Of a stretch of 64,000 bases of DNA, positions 55,885 to 63,957 are shown one piece after another. The DNA comes from Dysosmobacter segnis (GTDB lineage: Bacteria; Bacillota; Clostridia; Oscillospirales; Oscillospiraceae). Numbering within the stretch: the first letter of the stretch is position 1; the number at the start of each line of letters is the position of its first letter. Location: contig NZ_JACOQI010000002.1 in NCBI RefSeq assembly GCF_014297285.1, positions 248,001 to 312,000 of the forward strand. The letters are read 5' to 3'. The position numbers were made by a program, and so were the translations under genes. The notes beneath the pieces are model-generated. The model had not been told where the DNA came from. It searched no databases and saw only the letters and a program-made list of their open reading frames with translations.

Positions 55885-56343
55885 ATGATTCCCGACATGA
55901 TCCACACTCCCTACATCGCTCCCCGCATCTCTGTTATGGCACCCCCCCCGGTAACTGCTGAACGGTTCGTTGATGAGCTTCTGAGCGGCCTGTGTATGCC
56001 GGACGGCGGCTTTGTTGCCCATCTCGCTCCCAGCGGAGATCCTTTCTCCAACGGTTGGAATGCGGCAATGAAGCTCCAAGCCAATCAGCCTGCTTCTCGC
56101 CGTCTGCCGATGCCCGTCAATGTGATCTTCCACAACCCGGCTACCATCGTGTTCTGGGATGACGGTGATAAGACGGTTGTGAAGTGCCAGCCCGGTGATA
56201 CATTCAGCGCCGAAGCCGGCCTGACTGCTGCCATGCTGAAGAAGTACATGGGCAACGACAATACTTTCAACAAGGTCATCAACGAGTGGCTGGCTCGTGC
56301 CAGCTATGCCAGCGTCCCTGCTCTGCCGGAGGCCACAGAGTAA
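55885..56343 (+). CDS. Hypothetical protein with a C8 tract
   Basis: 152 residues (MIPDMIHTPYIAPRISVMAPPP), AGGAGG upstream. It has no motif known to me. A run of eight C (55932-55939) encodes APPPV and is a possible slippage point. Position between the RNA repair and PAPS-reductase genes. Confidence 0.6.
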   Translation: MIPDMIHTPYIAPRISVMAPPPVTAERFVDELLSGLCMPDGGFVAHLAPSGDPFSNGWNAAMKLQANQPASRRLPMPVNVIFHNPATIVFWDDGDKTVVKCQPGDTFSAEAGLTAAMLKKYMGNDNTFNKVINEWLARASYASVPALPEATE

Positions 56344-56346
56344 CCA

Positions 56347-56454
56347 ATGGACGGTATCATCCTACTGCTTTTGGCTCTGGTGCTGATTTATACGGTAGGA
56401 TTGGGCGGCGATGACGACAATCATTGGAACCGGGGAGGTGGGTGCTTTGCATAG
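56347..56454 (+). CDS. Possible small membrane peptide
   Basis: 35 residues: MDGIILLLLALVLIYTVGLG, then an Asp/Trp-rich tail. One clear membrane segment. The ribosome site is weak (GGAGG 14 bases away), so it is uncertain. It overlaps the start of the next gene. Confidence 0.4.
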   Translation: MDGIILLLLALVLIYTVGLGGDDDNHWNRGGGCFA

Positions 56455-57280
56455 CAGAGAAGAGTTGGAAGAGATGCAGCGCCTGCCTCTCCAACGCAAA
56501 ATCCAGATCACTACTGCTCGTATTATCGAGTGGTATCAGCACTACGATGGGAAGGTCTATGTGGCATTTAGCGGTGGTAAGGATTCTACCGTACTACTCG
56601 ATATTGTGCGGCGGATCTACCCCGATGTGCCTGCTGTTTTCTCTGATACCGGGCTTGAGTTCCCGGAAGTCAGAGAATTTGTTAAGAGCTGTGAAAACGT
56701 TACGATTGTCCGGCCTGAGATGAACTTCCGTAAAGTCATTGAGGTGTACGGATATCCCGTTGTCTCGAAGCGTGTAGCTGACACTGTGGAATATGGGCAT
56801 AAGCCAGGTTCTTTCAGATGGAAAGAGCTGCATGGAGAGATTATGCGGAGCAACGGAACGCCGTCAGAGTTCAACTGTGAAAAATGGTGTTATCTGTTGG
56901 ATGCCCCATTCAAGGTTTCTTCTCGGTGCTGTACTGTCATGAAGAAGCAGCCTATGAAGAAATACTCCAAAGAAACTGGTCGAGTACCTATTATTGCAAC
57001 TATGGCAAACGAGAGCAGATCTCGGCGTGCCACATGGTTGCGTATGGGATGTAATGCTTTTTCCGGTAAGAAGCCCAGCTCCCAACCCATGTCTTTTTGG
57101 ACTGAGGAAGATGTGCTGGAATACCTCTATACCTATCAAGTCCCCTACGCTTCAGTTTATGGCGAGATCGTCAGAACTGATGGGGGGGGTGGACGACGAC
57201 AGGCGAAAAGCGTACTGGCTGTGTCTTTTGTGCCTTTGGCGCTCACCTTGAAAAAGCTCCAAACCGTTTCCAGCGTCTAA
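56447..57280 (+). CDS. PAPS-reductase/ATP-pyrophosphatase family protein, frame broken at a G8 tract
   Basis: TTG 56447 (MHSREELEEMQRLP) suits GGAGGTGG upstream; ATG 56411 is an alternative. The frame has 277 residues. PP-loop VAFSGGKDSTVLLD is near 50-63, with EYGH and NCEKWCYLLDAPFKVSSRCC for substrate or iron-sulfur binding. At the G8 tract (57182-57189) the frame loses its natural end. The true C-terminus (GCVFCAFGAHLEKAPNRFQR...VLEYIGIPVE) continues in another frame to 57382. Either ribosomal -1 slippage, phase variation or an error is involved. The family reduces PAPS or acts in DndC-like sulfur transfer. Confidence 0.82.
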   Translation: MHSREELEEMQRLPLQRKIQITTARIIEWYQHYDGKVYVAFSGGKDSTVLLDIVRRIYPDVPAVFSDTGLEFPEVREFVKSCENVTIVRPEMNFRKVIEVYGYPVVSKRVADTVEYGHKPGSFRWKELHGEIMRSNGTPSEFNCEKWCYLLDAPFKVSSRCCTVMKKQPMKKYSKETGRVPIIATMANESRSRRATWLRMGCNAFSGKKPSSQPMSFWTEEDVLEYLYTYQVPYASVYGEIVRTDGGGGRRQAKSVLAVSFVPLALTLKKLQTVSSV

Positions 57281-57382
57281 AAATCACGCACCCAAAGCTC
57301 TGGGATTACTGCATGAGGCCGTGGGAAGAACATGGTTTGGGTATGCGGCAAGTCCTTGAGTATATTGGTATTCCGGTAGAAT
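57190..57382 (+). CDS. C-terminal part of the PAPS-reductase-like protein, in the -1 frame
   Basis: Read from TGG 57190: WTTTGEKRTGCVFCAFGAHL, then the segments LKITHPKLWDYCMRPWEEH and VLEYIGIPVE, stop at 57380-57382. CxxC, AHLEKAPNRF and the terminal segment are typical of this family's C-terminal iron-sulfur-like region. It joins the upstream frame only if one extra G is read at the G8 tract. Confidence 0.75.
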
Positions 57383-57408
57383 AATACAAATAAAAAAAGG
57401 AGCGCCTT

Positions 57409-58065
57409 ATGATTGATGTAATGGAAAACATCAAAAAACTCTCCGCCGCTTTGGATGCGGAAACTGCAAGCCTACATCCTTCCGGCAAGCTGCTTCTGCT
57501 TGGTTCTCAGGATAGCGTGTTCCTGAAAGCCATCAAGCGTAAGGCAGACCAGCTTGGTATCAACTGTGATCATACGTCCAACCCTCTCCCTCCCTATCGA
57601 GGGATTGTTGTGGATAGTGAAACAGTGTCGTTCAACTCTATTCTCGATCCTGATGTGGATATTGACCACTCTTATTCTCCCGGAATGTCGGCGGTCTCTC
57701 AAGCAGTCATGGATTTGCTAATTGAGTCTGGATTGGTATGGGAGAAGGATATTACCATCGTAGGCCGAGGGCACGCCGTTAAAGAACTGGCGAAGTATTT
57801 GGACTTTAACAACGCGACGGTTACAGTAGCACATTCCAAAACAAAAAGCCTGTTGCAAGCTACGCAGAACCGGGATGTGGTGATTTACGCAACTCCGATT
57901 ATCACGCAGGATATTTCCTACAATACCCGCGATCTGGTTATTGACCTGGGAAACAGCGTCCCGCATCCTGACCGGCTTAATTGCCCCTATGTAAATCGGA
58001 TCGGACAGCTTACCGTAAGTATATTGCTAAACCGTTTTGCAAAGAAGGAGTCGGTATGGATCTGA
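57409..58065 (+). CDS. FolD-like methylene-tetrahydrofolate dehydrogenase/cyclohydrolase
   Basis: 218 residues, shorter than the usual 280-290. The C-terminal Rossmann part, DITIVGRGHAVKELAKYLDFNNATVTVAHSKTK, matches the FolD signature VVGRSNIVGKP...ATVTICHSRT with loss of some residues (GHAVKE for SNIVGKP). The N-terminal catalytic Lys/Tyr region is reduced. It could supply one-carbon units for thymidylate or hypermodified bases, or be a divergent NAD-binding relative. Confidence 0.7.
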   Translation: MIDVMENIKKLSAALDAETASLHPSGKLLLLGSQDSVFLKAIKRKADQLGINCDHTSNPLPPYRGIVVDSETVSFNSILDPDVDIDHSYSPGMSAVSQAVMDLLIESGLVWEKDITIVGRGHAVKELAKYLDFNNATVTVAHSKTKSLLQATQNRDVVIYATPIITQDISYNTRDLVIDLGNSVPHPDRLNCPYVNRIGQLTVSILLNRFAKKESVWI

Positions 58066-58160
58066 AATTCAACACAGTATATTTTACCCAAAAACCTATT
58101 CCGCTGCCCCATGCGATTTTTAAGGGCAGCGAAAATAATTCAAATTTAGAAAGGAGCTAA
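58056..58160 (+). CDS. Small peptide downstream of FolD-like gene
   Basis: 34 residues (MDLKFNTVYFTQKPIPLPHA), with AAGGAG 6 bases upstream and overlapping the FolD stop. A hairpin GCTGCCC/GGGCAGC lies inside it. Plausible but unconfirmed. Confidence 0.42.
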   Translation: MDLKFNTVYFTQKPIPLPHAIFKGSENNSNLERS

Positions 58161-58266
58161 TACCAATCCCGGTAAACCGGGTTTCTACAAGATTGATAAG
58201 TGTAGAGTAAAGCCGTCTGTTACAGCGTGAAAGCCATCTGGCCGGTAGCAAGGGAGGATTAGACGG
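58161..58266 (+). ncRNA. Structured leader before the second PAPS-reductase-like gene
   Basis: 106 bases with CCCGGTAAACCGGG and CTACA...TGTAG hairpins, then GCCGTCTG...CATCTGGC pairing, ending at a ribosome site. The compact folding suggests a regulatory RNA or riboswitch-like leader. I match it to no known class. Confidence 0.4.
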
Positions 58267-59109
58267 TTGACCTCAGCCGAGATGGTTGTGGTCGGTATGA
58301 AGCACATCGTTTGTTTTTCTGGCGGTCATTCCTCTGCGATTGCCGCCGTGGAAGTAGTTAGAAAGTTCGGAGCAGAGGACACGATCTTGCTCAATCATGA
58401 TTTGTGTCCTCGAACCGAAGACGCTGATATCAAGCGTTTCAAAAAACAGGTTTCGGATTATCTGGGCGTTCCCATTACTTACGCCAATATGCCCGGATGG
58501 GATGTTAAGGATCAGTTCGACGTGTGTATGGAAATCAAGGCGTTTAAGGCTGGCGCTCAGTCCACCGCCTTTTGCACCAACAGACTGAAAACCGAACCTT
58601 TTCATAAATGGCTGTCCGAGCACTATCCCGCAAATCCTCCCGAAGTAAGGGACGATATCTCATTAGTCTATGGCTTTGACGCCAATGAACAGCACCGTAT
58701 TCGGCGCAGAGTTGGCATTATGGCCGCGATGGGGTACCAAACAGAGTACCCTTTGACATGGGAGGTACGTACTATCCATGACATCGAGGAGGTTGGGATC
58801 GAGCGTCCGAAGACCTACAGCATTTTCAATCATGCAAATTGTACCGGGTGTTTGAAAGCCGGCAAACAACATTGGTTTGTTGTTTATTGCCTTTATCCTG
58901 AAATATGGGAAAAGGCGAAGCTGGCCGAAGACACAATCGGGTACAGTATTCTCAAACAAGGCTATCTTTCAGACTTTGAGACGGAATTTGCCAAGCTCAA
59001 AGAAAAGGCGTTGCCGCCCACTGAAAAAGCCAAACCACAAACATTTTGGGCCGCTGCACGAAAGCTCATCAAGGACGACGATGATCTACCGTGTGAGTGC
59101 TCATTTTAA
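58267..59109 (+). CDS. Second PAPS-reductase-like protein (divergent PP-loop)
   Basis: TTG 58267, with GGGAGGA about 10 bases upstream; ATG 58297 (MKHIVCFSGGHSSAIAAVE) is an alternative. 280 residues. The PP-loop is FSGGHSSAIA instead of SGGKDS, so Lys and Asp are lost. The C-terminal FNHANCTGCLKAGKQHWFVVYCLYPEIWEKAK is typical of the phage PAPS-reductase family. It may be a partner of the gene at 56447. Confidence 0.8.
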   Translation: MTSAEMVVVGMKHIVCFSGGHSSAIAAVEVVRKFGAEDTILLNHDLCPRTEDADIKRFKKQVSDYLGVPITYANMPGWDVKDQFDVCMEIKAFKAGAQSTAFCTNRLKTEPFHKWLSEHYPANPPEVRDDISLVYGFDANEQHRIRRRVGIMAAMGYQTEYPLTWEVRTIHDIEEVGIERPKTYSIFNHANCTGCLKAGKQHWFVVYCLYPEIWEKAKLAEDTIGYSILKQGYLSDFETEFAKLKEKALPPTEKAKPQTFWAAARKLIKDDDDLPCECSF

Positions 59110-59122
59110 GGAGTTGTTTAAG

Positions 59123-59689
59123 ATGAAGATTCTTGTAATAGTGGATATGCAAAACGATTTCATCAATGGTGCGCTCGGAACCCCGGAGGCGCAGGCTGCT
59201 GTTGGAGATGTCGCCAAAAAGATTTCCGGCTTTGACGGAGATCTGATTTGCATTACCAAGGACACCCATCGTTCTGCCGACTACCTGAAAACCCAAGAAG
59301 GTCAGCTGCTTCCTGTCGAGCACTGCATTGAGGGGACTCACGGCTGGCGGCTCGACGATATCATTGCCACGGCCATTAGTCATGCGGCTATCGACGCGGG
59401 GAAAAGCGTATCCGTATTCCAGAAGGATACGTTTGGCTCTGTAGAGCTGGGCGATTACCTGGTAGAACTTTCTGCCAGAATGAAGCAGCGTATTGAAGAG
59501 ATCGTTTTCGTTGGACTCTGCACCGACATCTGCGTTATCTCTAACGCACTGCTCGTCAAAGCGTTTCTGCCTGAGACGAAAATCACCGTTGACGCTGCCT
59601 GCTGCGCCGGCGTTACCCCGGCGAGCCACAACAATGCTCTGGCTGCTATGAAAGCGTGCCAGATCAATGTGGAGAACTGGGAGGTCTGA
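59123..59689 (+). CDS. Nicotinamidase/isochorismatase-family hydrolase (PncA-like)
   Basis: ATG 59123 (MKILVIVDMQNDFINGAL), AAGGAG upstream. 188 residues. The catalytic Asp is in VDMQNDF (about 8), Lys is near 100 (FQKDTF), and the nucleophile is in VGLCTDICV (about 133). Metal-ligand DTHRS is at 48-52. It deamidates nicotinamide to nicotinic acid. It is the first gene of an NAD salvage run. Confidence 0.88.
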   Translation: MKILVIVDMQNDFINGALGTPEAQAAVGDVAKKISGFDGDLICITKDTHRSADYLKTQEGQLLPVEHCIEGTHGWRLDDIIATAISHAAIDAGKSVSVFQKDTFGSVELGDYLVELSARMKQRIEEIVFVGLCTDICVISNALLVKAFLPETKITVDAACCAGVTPASHNNALAAMKACQINVENWEV

Positions 59690-59690
59690 A

Positions 59691-60503
59691 ATGATTTTTG
59701 TTGACGATAGAAGGATCGACTTCGCCAGTTTTCCCGACGGTACATCTTCGATTCGCATTGCTCCCAAGCTGGACTTCACGTTTTTCGCCATGGGTAAGTC
59801 CGCTTATTTCATCCGGTGGATGTACGACAATGATGCCGAGTGTATGCAGCTCTGGTATTTGGTGAAGCACCTCAAGAGTGCTGGCAACCCGCTCCTCTAT
59901 CTGGAGATGCCGTATATCCCCAACGCCCGTATGGACAGGGTAAAGAACCGCGATGAGGTGTTCACGCTCAAGTGGTTTGCTGAGTTTATCAATTCGCTTG
60001 GGTTCGAGTCTGTCAAAGTTCTCGACCCTCACTCTAATGTGGCTATGGCACTGATTGACCGGGCTGAGACTATGGATGTGAAGCATTACATCGACTATGC
60101 AATTCAGTGGATGGTCAGTCAGGGTCTGAATCCTCTGCTGTGCTACCCGGATGAAGGTGCTGCCAAACGATACTCTGAGCTTCTTCCTATGGAGTATGTT
60201 TTTTGCATTAAACATCGTGACTGGCGCACCGGCAAGATTGAGCGGCTGGAGCTGACAGAGCCTGAGAAAGTCAACGGCAGAAATATTCTGATCGTGGACG
60301 ATATCTGCTCTCGCGGCGGGACATTTACCCATACTGCCACGGCTCTGAAAGAAGCCGGCGCAGAGGAAGTCATGCTCTATGTTACCCACTGTGAGAACAC
60401 GATCCTGAAAGGCACTGTGCTGACAGATGGTCTTATCTCTCGTGTATTCACCACTGATAGTATCCTCCGTGTTGATCACGAGAAGATCTCCATTTGTAGA
60501 TGA
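59691..60503 (+). CDS. prs: Ribose-phosphate pyrophosphokinase (PRPP synthetase)
   Basis: ATG 59691 (MIFVDDRRIDFASFPDG), GGGAGGT upstream. 270 residues. Features: YIPNARMDRVKNRDEVFTLKWFAEFINSLGF (PRPP synthetase signature Y-x-P-Y-x-R-x-D-R) and the PRPP-binding loop ILIVDDICSRGGTFT (about 196-210). It makes PRPP, the co-substrate of the next gene, NAMPT. The start overlaps the previous stop. Confidence 0.92.
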   Translation: MIFVDDRRIDFASFPDGTSSIRIAPKLDFTFFAMGKSAYFIRWMYDNDAECMQLWYLVKHLKSAGNPLLYLEMPYIPNARMDRVKNRDEVFTLKWFAEFINSLGFESVKVLDPHSNVAMALIDRAETMDVKHYIDYAIQWMVSQGLNPLLCYPDEGAAKRYSELLPMEYVFCIKHRDWRTGKIERLELTEPEKVNGRNILIVDDICSRGGTFTHTATALKEAGAEEVMLYVTHCENTILKGTVLTDGLISRVFTTDSILRVDHEKISICR

Positions 60504-60524
60504 TTATGAAAAGAGGGTAAAACA

Positions 60525-62018
60525 ATGATTTCATACAGTCCTTTGCTCTGTTTGGACTTCTACAAGACCGCCCATGCAGAGCAGTACCCCACCGCACTGA
60601 CCAAGATGGTGTCTTATTACACCCCGCGCATGACGCGGCTGGCTGATACTGAGAAGGTCACAATGTTTGGTCTTCAGGCATTTATCCAGGAGTATTTGAT
60701 CGAGGCGTTCAATACTCACTTCTTCAACCGCTCATTGGATGAGGTGCTTGCCGAATACAAGCGGGTACTGAACAACACCATCGGCACGGACGGCGTTGGC
60801 GTGGAGCGTTTGACGGCGCTTCATAAGCTGGGGTATCTGCCTCTGGAAATCCGGGCCGTACCGGAGGGAACCCGTACCAATATTCATGTTCCGCAAATTG
60901 AGATCTCGAATACCAACCCCAACTTTGTGTGGTTGGTCAACTCTATCGAAACAATGCTGTCATGTACCATGTGGCATACTCAGATTTCAGCGGAAGTCGG
61001 ATATCGTTACCGGCAGATTGTCAATAAGTACGCCGCCCTCACCTGTGACGATGATGTGGTGCGGGCCAAGCTGCTGGGCGACTTTTCCATGCGCGGTCAG
61101 GAAAGCGTGGAGAGCGCCACCAAGAGTTCTGCTGCGTTCTGCCTGAGCTTCCTTAATACCGCTACAGTGCCGGCTATTCTTTGGCTGGAACACAACTACG
61201 CCTGCCGGGTAGAGAACGATGCGGTGGCTTACGGTGCTCTTTCTACTGAACACAGTGTTATGTGCTCCAACTATGCGGTTGACGGTGACGAGATTACGCA
61301 CGTGCGGCGTCTGCTGAAAGAAATCTATCCGTACCAGAACTTCTCTATGGTCAGCGACAGCTATGACTACTGGAACCTGGTCAATAATATTCTCCCCGCG
61401 ATTAAAGAGGACGTGATGGCACATCATGGGTGTCTTGCTATTCGCGGCGACAGCGGAAACCCCGTGGAGATTGTAACTGAGACGGTGTTCAAACTGTGGG
61501 AAATTTTTGGTGGTACCGTGAACAGCAAGGGTTACAAAGTTCTTGATCCACACGTCAAGGCATTGTATGGCGATAGCATTACCCCGCAGCGGTGCGAGGC
61601 AGTGTATAAGATCCTGATGGAGCATGGCTTCGCTATCAACAATGTTTCTCTGGGCGTCGGTTCTTTCTCTATGCAGTGTCTGGAGACGATGGACGGCGGC
61701 GAAAAGACTTATGCGCCGTACACCCGTGATACATTTGGTATCGCAGTCAAAGCGACCTATGCAGAAGATGCTGACGGAAAGCCCATCATGATTTTTAAGA
61801 ACCCCAAGACAGATAGCGGACATTTCAAGGAGTCTCAGCGCGGCTGCTGTAAGGTTGTATATGACTATACGTACCACAACTTCTTCTGCCAGGACGGTTT
61901 GACTTGGGAGGAGTCGCAGATTGGGAACTGGCTGAAGCCAGTTTTCAAGGATGGCAAGCTCCTGAGAATTTATACCCTGGATGAGGTTCGCAATAATCTT
62001 CATGAGGGAAACTTTTGA
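60525..62018 (+). CDS. nadV: Nicotinamide phosphoribosyltransferase (NadV/NAMPT)
   Basis: 497 residues, close to family length. DFYKTAHAEQYP at the N-terminus, FGLQAFIQEYL, GDFSMRGQESVESATKSSAAFC, LAIRGDSGNPVEI and GVGSFSMQCLE are characteristic NAMPT motifs. It converts nicotinamide and PRPP to NMN. Phage NadV genes are known (vibriophage KVP40) and are linked to countering NAD-depleting defences. Confidence 0.95.
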   Translation: MISYSPLLCLDFYKTAHAEQYPTALTKMVSYYTPRMTRLADTEKVTMFGLQAFIQEYLIEAFNTHFFNRSLDEVLAEYKRVLNNTIGTDGVGVERLTALHKLGYLPLEIRAVPEGTRTNIHVPQIEISNTNPNFVWLVNSIETMLSCTMWHTQISAEVGYRYRQIVNKYAALTCDDDVVRAKLLGDFSMRGQESVESATKSSAAFCLSFLNTATVPAILWLEHNYACRVENDAVAYGALSTEHSVMCSNYAVDGDEITHVRRLLKEIYPYQNFSMVSDSYDYWNLVNNILPAIKEDVMAHHGCLAIRGDSGNPVEIVTETVFKLWEIFGGTVNSKGYKVLDPHVKALYGDSITPQRCEAVYKILMEHGFAINNVSLGVGSFSMQCLETMDGGEKTYAPYTRDTFGIAVKATYAEDADGKPIMIFKNPKTDSGHFKESQRGCCKVVYDYTYHNFFCQDGLTWEESQIGNWLKPVFKDGKLLRIYTLDEVRNNLHEGNF

Positions 62019-62034
62019 GAAAAGAGGTGCCACA

Positions 62035-62778
62035 ATGTTAGCTAACCCAAAGCGTACTAAGGATGAGATTGTCCAGTGGATTCGTTCCTACTTTGAAAGT
62101 AACGGCCATGGCTGCGATGCGGTGGTCGGTATTTCTGGTGGTAAAGATTCCAGCGTTGTTGCCGCTCTTTGCGTAGAGGCACTGGGCAAAGAGCGTGTAG
62201 TGGGTGTTATGATGCCGAATGGAGAACAGCCCGATCTGGACGATAGCAAGCAGCTGATCGAATTTCTGGGTATCAGATACGCCTATACCGATATCTCCAA
62301 AGCAGTGTCTGCGGTAAGTGATCAAGTAGCGCTCAATATGAACGTCAGCGATCAGACGAGGATAAACCTCCCTCCCCGTATCCGTATGGCGACCCTCTAT
62401 GCTATTTCTCAGTCGTTGCCTCACGGCGGACGTGTTGCTAATACCTGCAACCGCTCTGAAGACTATGTGGGATACTCTACCAAGTTTGGCGATAGCGCCG
62501 GCGATTTTAGCCCGCTCGCTAATCTGATGGTGCATGAAGTCATCCAGATTGGGTACGAGCTTCTTCTGCCTATCAACCTGATAAGCAAGACCCCTTCCGA
62601 TGGGCTGTGTGGAAAAACTGATGAGGATAATCTTGGATTTACTTATGCTCACCTGGATGCTTACATCATGTATGGCACCAGTGGAATTGAGGAAATCGAC
62701 AAGAAGATTGCCTCTATGCACGATCACAACCTTCACAAGCTCAATCCTATGCCTGCCTACGGAACGACAATTTTTTAA
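62035..62778 (+). CDS. nadE: NAD synthetase (NadE)
   Basis: ATG 62035 (MLANPKRTKDEIVQWIRS), GAGGTG upstream. 247 residues. PP-loop VVGISGGKDSSVVAAL near 31-46, then RIRMATLYAISQ, NTCNRSEDYVGYSTKFGDSAGDFSPL and LPINLISKTPSDGLCGKTDEDNLG, all NadE motifs. It amidates NaAD to NAD. With the preceding three genes it forms an NAD restoration set; no NMN adenylyltransferase is seen. Confidence 0.94.
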   Translation: MLANPKRTKDEIVQWIRSYFESNGHGCDAVVGISGGKDSSVVAALCVEALGKERVVGVMMPNGEQPDLDDSKQLIEFLGIRYAYTDISKAVSAVSDQVALNMNVSDQTRINLPPRIRMATLYAISQSLPHGGRVANTCNRSEDYVGYSTKFGDSAGDFSPLANLMVHEVIQIGYELLLPINLISKTPSDGLCGKTDEDNLGFTYAHLDAYIMYGTSGIEEIDKKIASMHDHNLHKLNPMPAYGTTIF

Positions 62779-62792
62779 TAGGCGGTGAGAAA

Positions 62793-63398
62793 ATGGAAGA
62801 GCGTACTTATTTGAGCGGCACCAGTTTGGCCGGTATGTCCCCTACCCGCTCTCGTGTGGAGAACGACTACTATGCTACTCCGTTCGAGGCGACAGAAGCC
62901 ATCCTTAGCCGAGAAGAGCTACACGGCTCCATTTTGGAGCCTGCGGCTGGCGAAGGGCATATCAGTAAGGTGCTTCGGGAACATTATCCCAACAGTCAAA
63001 TTATCTCTACTGATCTGGTTCAGAGAGATGATAGGTTCGGATGTGGTATTGTTGGCGGGGTGGATTTCCTCACTGAGAACTATCCCGAAAAATTCAACAA
63101 CGTCATCACGAACCCTCCGTTCTCTTTGGCGAAAGAGTTCGCTGAGAAAGCTCTGGAGGTATCCACTGGCAAGGTGATCCTGTTCGCCAAAATCCAGTTT
63201 CTCGAAGGACGGCAGCGTAAGGATTTCTTTGCCACCCACCCTCCGAAAGCCGTGTATGTATTTTCAAAACGTGTCAATCCTTTGAGAAACGGATTGGAAG
63301 TTGACGAAAATGGTAAGCCCTGGTCAAGTACCATGTGCTTCGCTTGGTTCGTATGGGAACATGGCTATACCGGCGAACCTTGCATTCGTTGGATTTAA
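62793..63398 (+). CDS. DNA N6-adenine methyltransferase
   Basis: 201 residues. Motif I ILEPAAGEGHIS (about 47-58) and catalytic NPPF (about 108-111) mark an N6-adenine MTase of the phage type. Short, with no separate recognition domain. It could protect phage DNA from restriction. AGGCGG precedes the ATG. Confidence 0.85.
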   Translation: MEERTYLSGTSLAGMSPTRSRVENDYYATPFEATEAILSREELHGSILEPAAGEGHISKVLREHYPNSQIISTDLVQRDDRFGCGIVGGVDFLTENYPEKFNNVITNPPFSLAKEFAEKALEVSTGKVILFAKIQFLEGRQRKDFFATHPPKAVYVFSKRVNPLRNGLEVDENGKPWSSTMCFAWFVWEHGYTGEPCIRWI

Positions 63399-63400
63399 TT

Positions 63401-63415
63401 TGTGACAAAGTAAAT
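63401..63415 (+). promoter_or_regulatory. Operator-like element between methyltransferases
   Basis: TGTGACAAAGTAAAT, 2 bases before the GAGGTG site of the next gene. Confidence 0.5.
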
Positions 63416-63429
63416 TAAGAGGTGCAGCT

Positions 63430-63957
63430 ATGAAGATGGATAAGGTTGCCGGCAGCGGCAACGACGAGTTCTATACACCGGAGTATGCGATTACCCCGTT
63501 GTACAAGTATCTCCCACCCCCCCCCGTGACAATTTGGTGCCCGTTTGACACTGAGGATAGTTTGTTTGTAAAGCTCTTTCGGCAACGTGGCTATACCGTA
63601 ATCGCAACACATATTGCAAACGGTCAGGATTTTTTCGCTATTGATCCGCCGAAGTGCGACTACATCATCAGTAACCCTCCGTACTCCCTCAAAGGTGAAG
63701 TGTTTGAGCGGCTGTTCCAGTTGAATATACCCTTTGCTATGTTAGTAGGGGTCGTCGGACTCTTCGAGAGTCAGAAACGTTTTGAGATGTTCCGTGAGCA
63801 TGATTTTGAAATCATGTATCTCAATCGGCGCGTATCTTACTTTAAGAATTACGCTGACCAAAAGCCGTCTCTAAACCCACCGTTCAGCAGCGTCTATGTA
63901 TGTAAAGGGATATTGCCTAAACAGATTATCTTTGAAGAAATTCAAAAAAACGCATAA
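63430..63957 (+). CDS. Second adenine-methyltransferase-like protein
   Basis: 175 residues (MKMDKVAGSGNDEFYTPEYAITPL). FYTPEYA near 14-20 and IISNPPYSLKGE (NPPY, about 79-82) suggest an N6-adenine MTase related to phage DNA modification enzymes; the SAM motif I is replaced by WCPFDTEDS. A C9 tract at 63517-63525 (encoding PPPP) may slip. Confidence 0.75.
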   Translation: MKMDKVAGSGNDEFYTPEYAITPLYKYLPPPPVTIWCPFDTEDSLFVKLFRQRGYTVIATHIANGQDFFAIDPPKCDYIISNPPYSLKGEVFERLFQLNIPFAMLVGVVGLFESQKRFEMFREHDFEIMYLNRRVSYFKNYADQKPSLNPPFSSVYVCKGILPKQIIFEEIQKNA

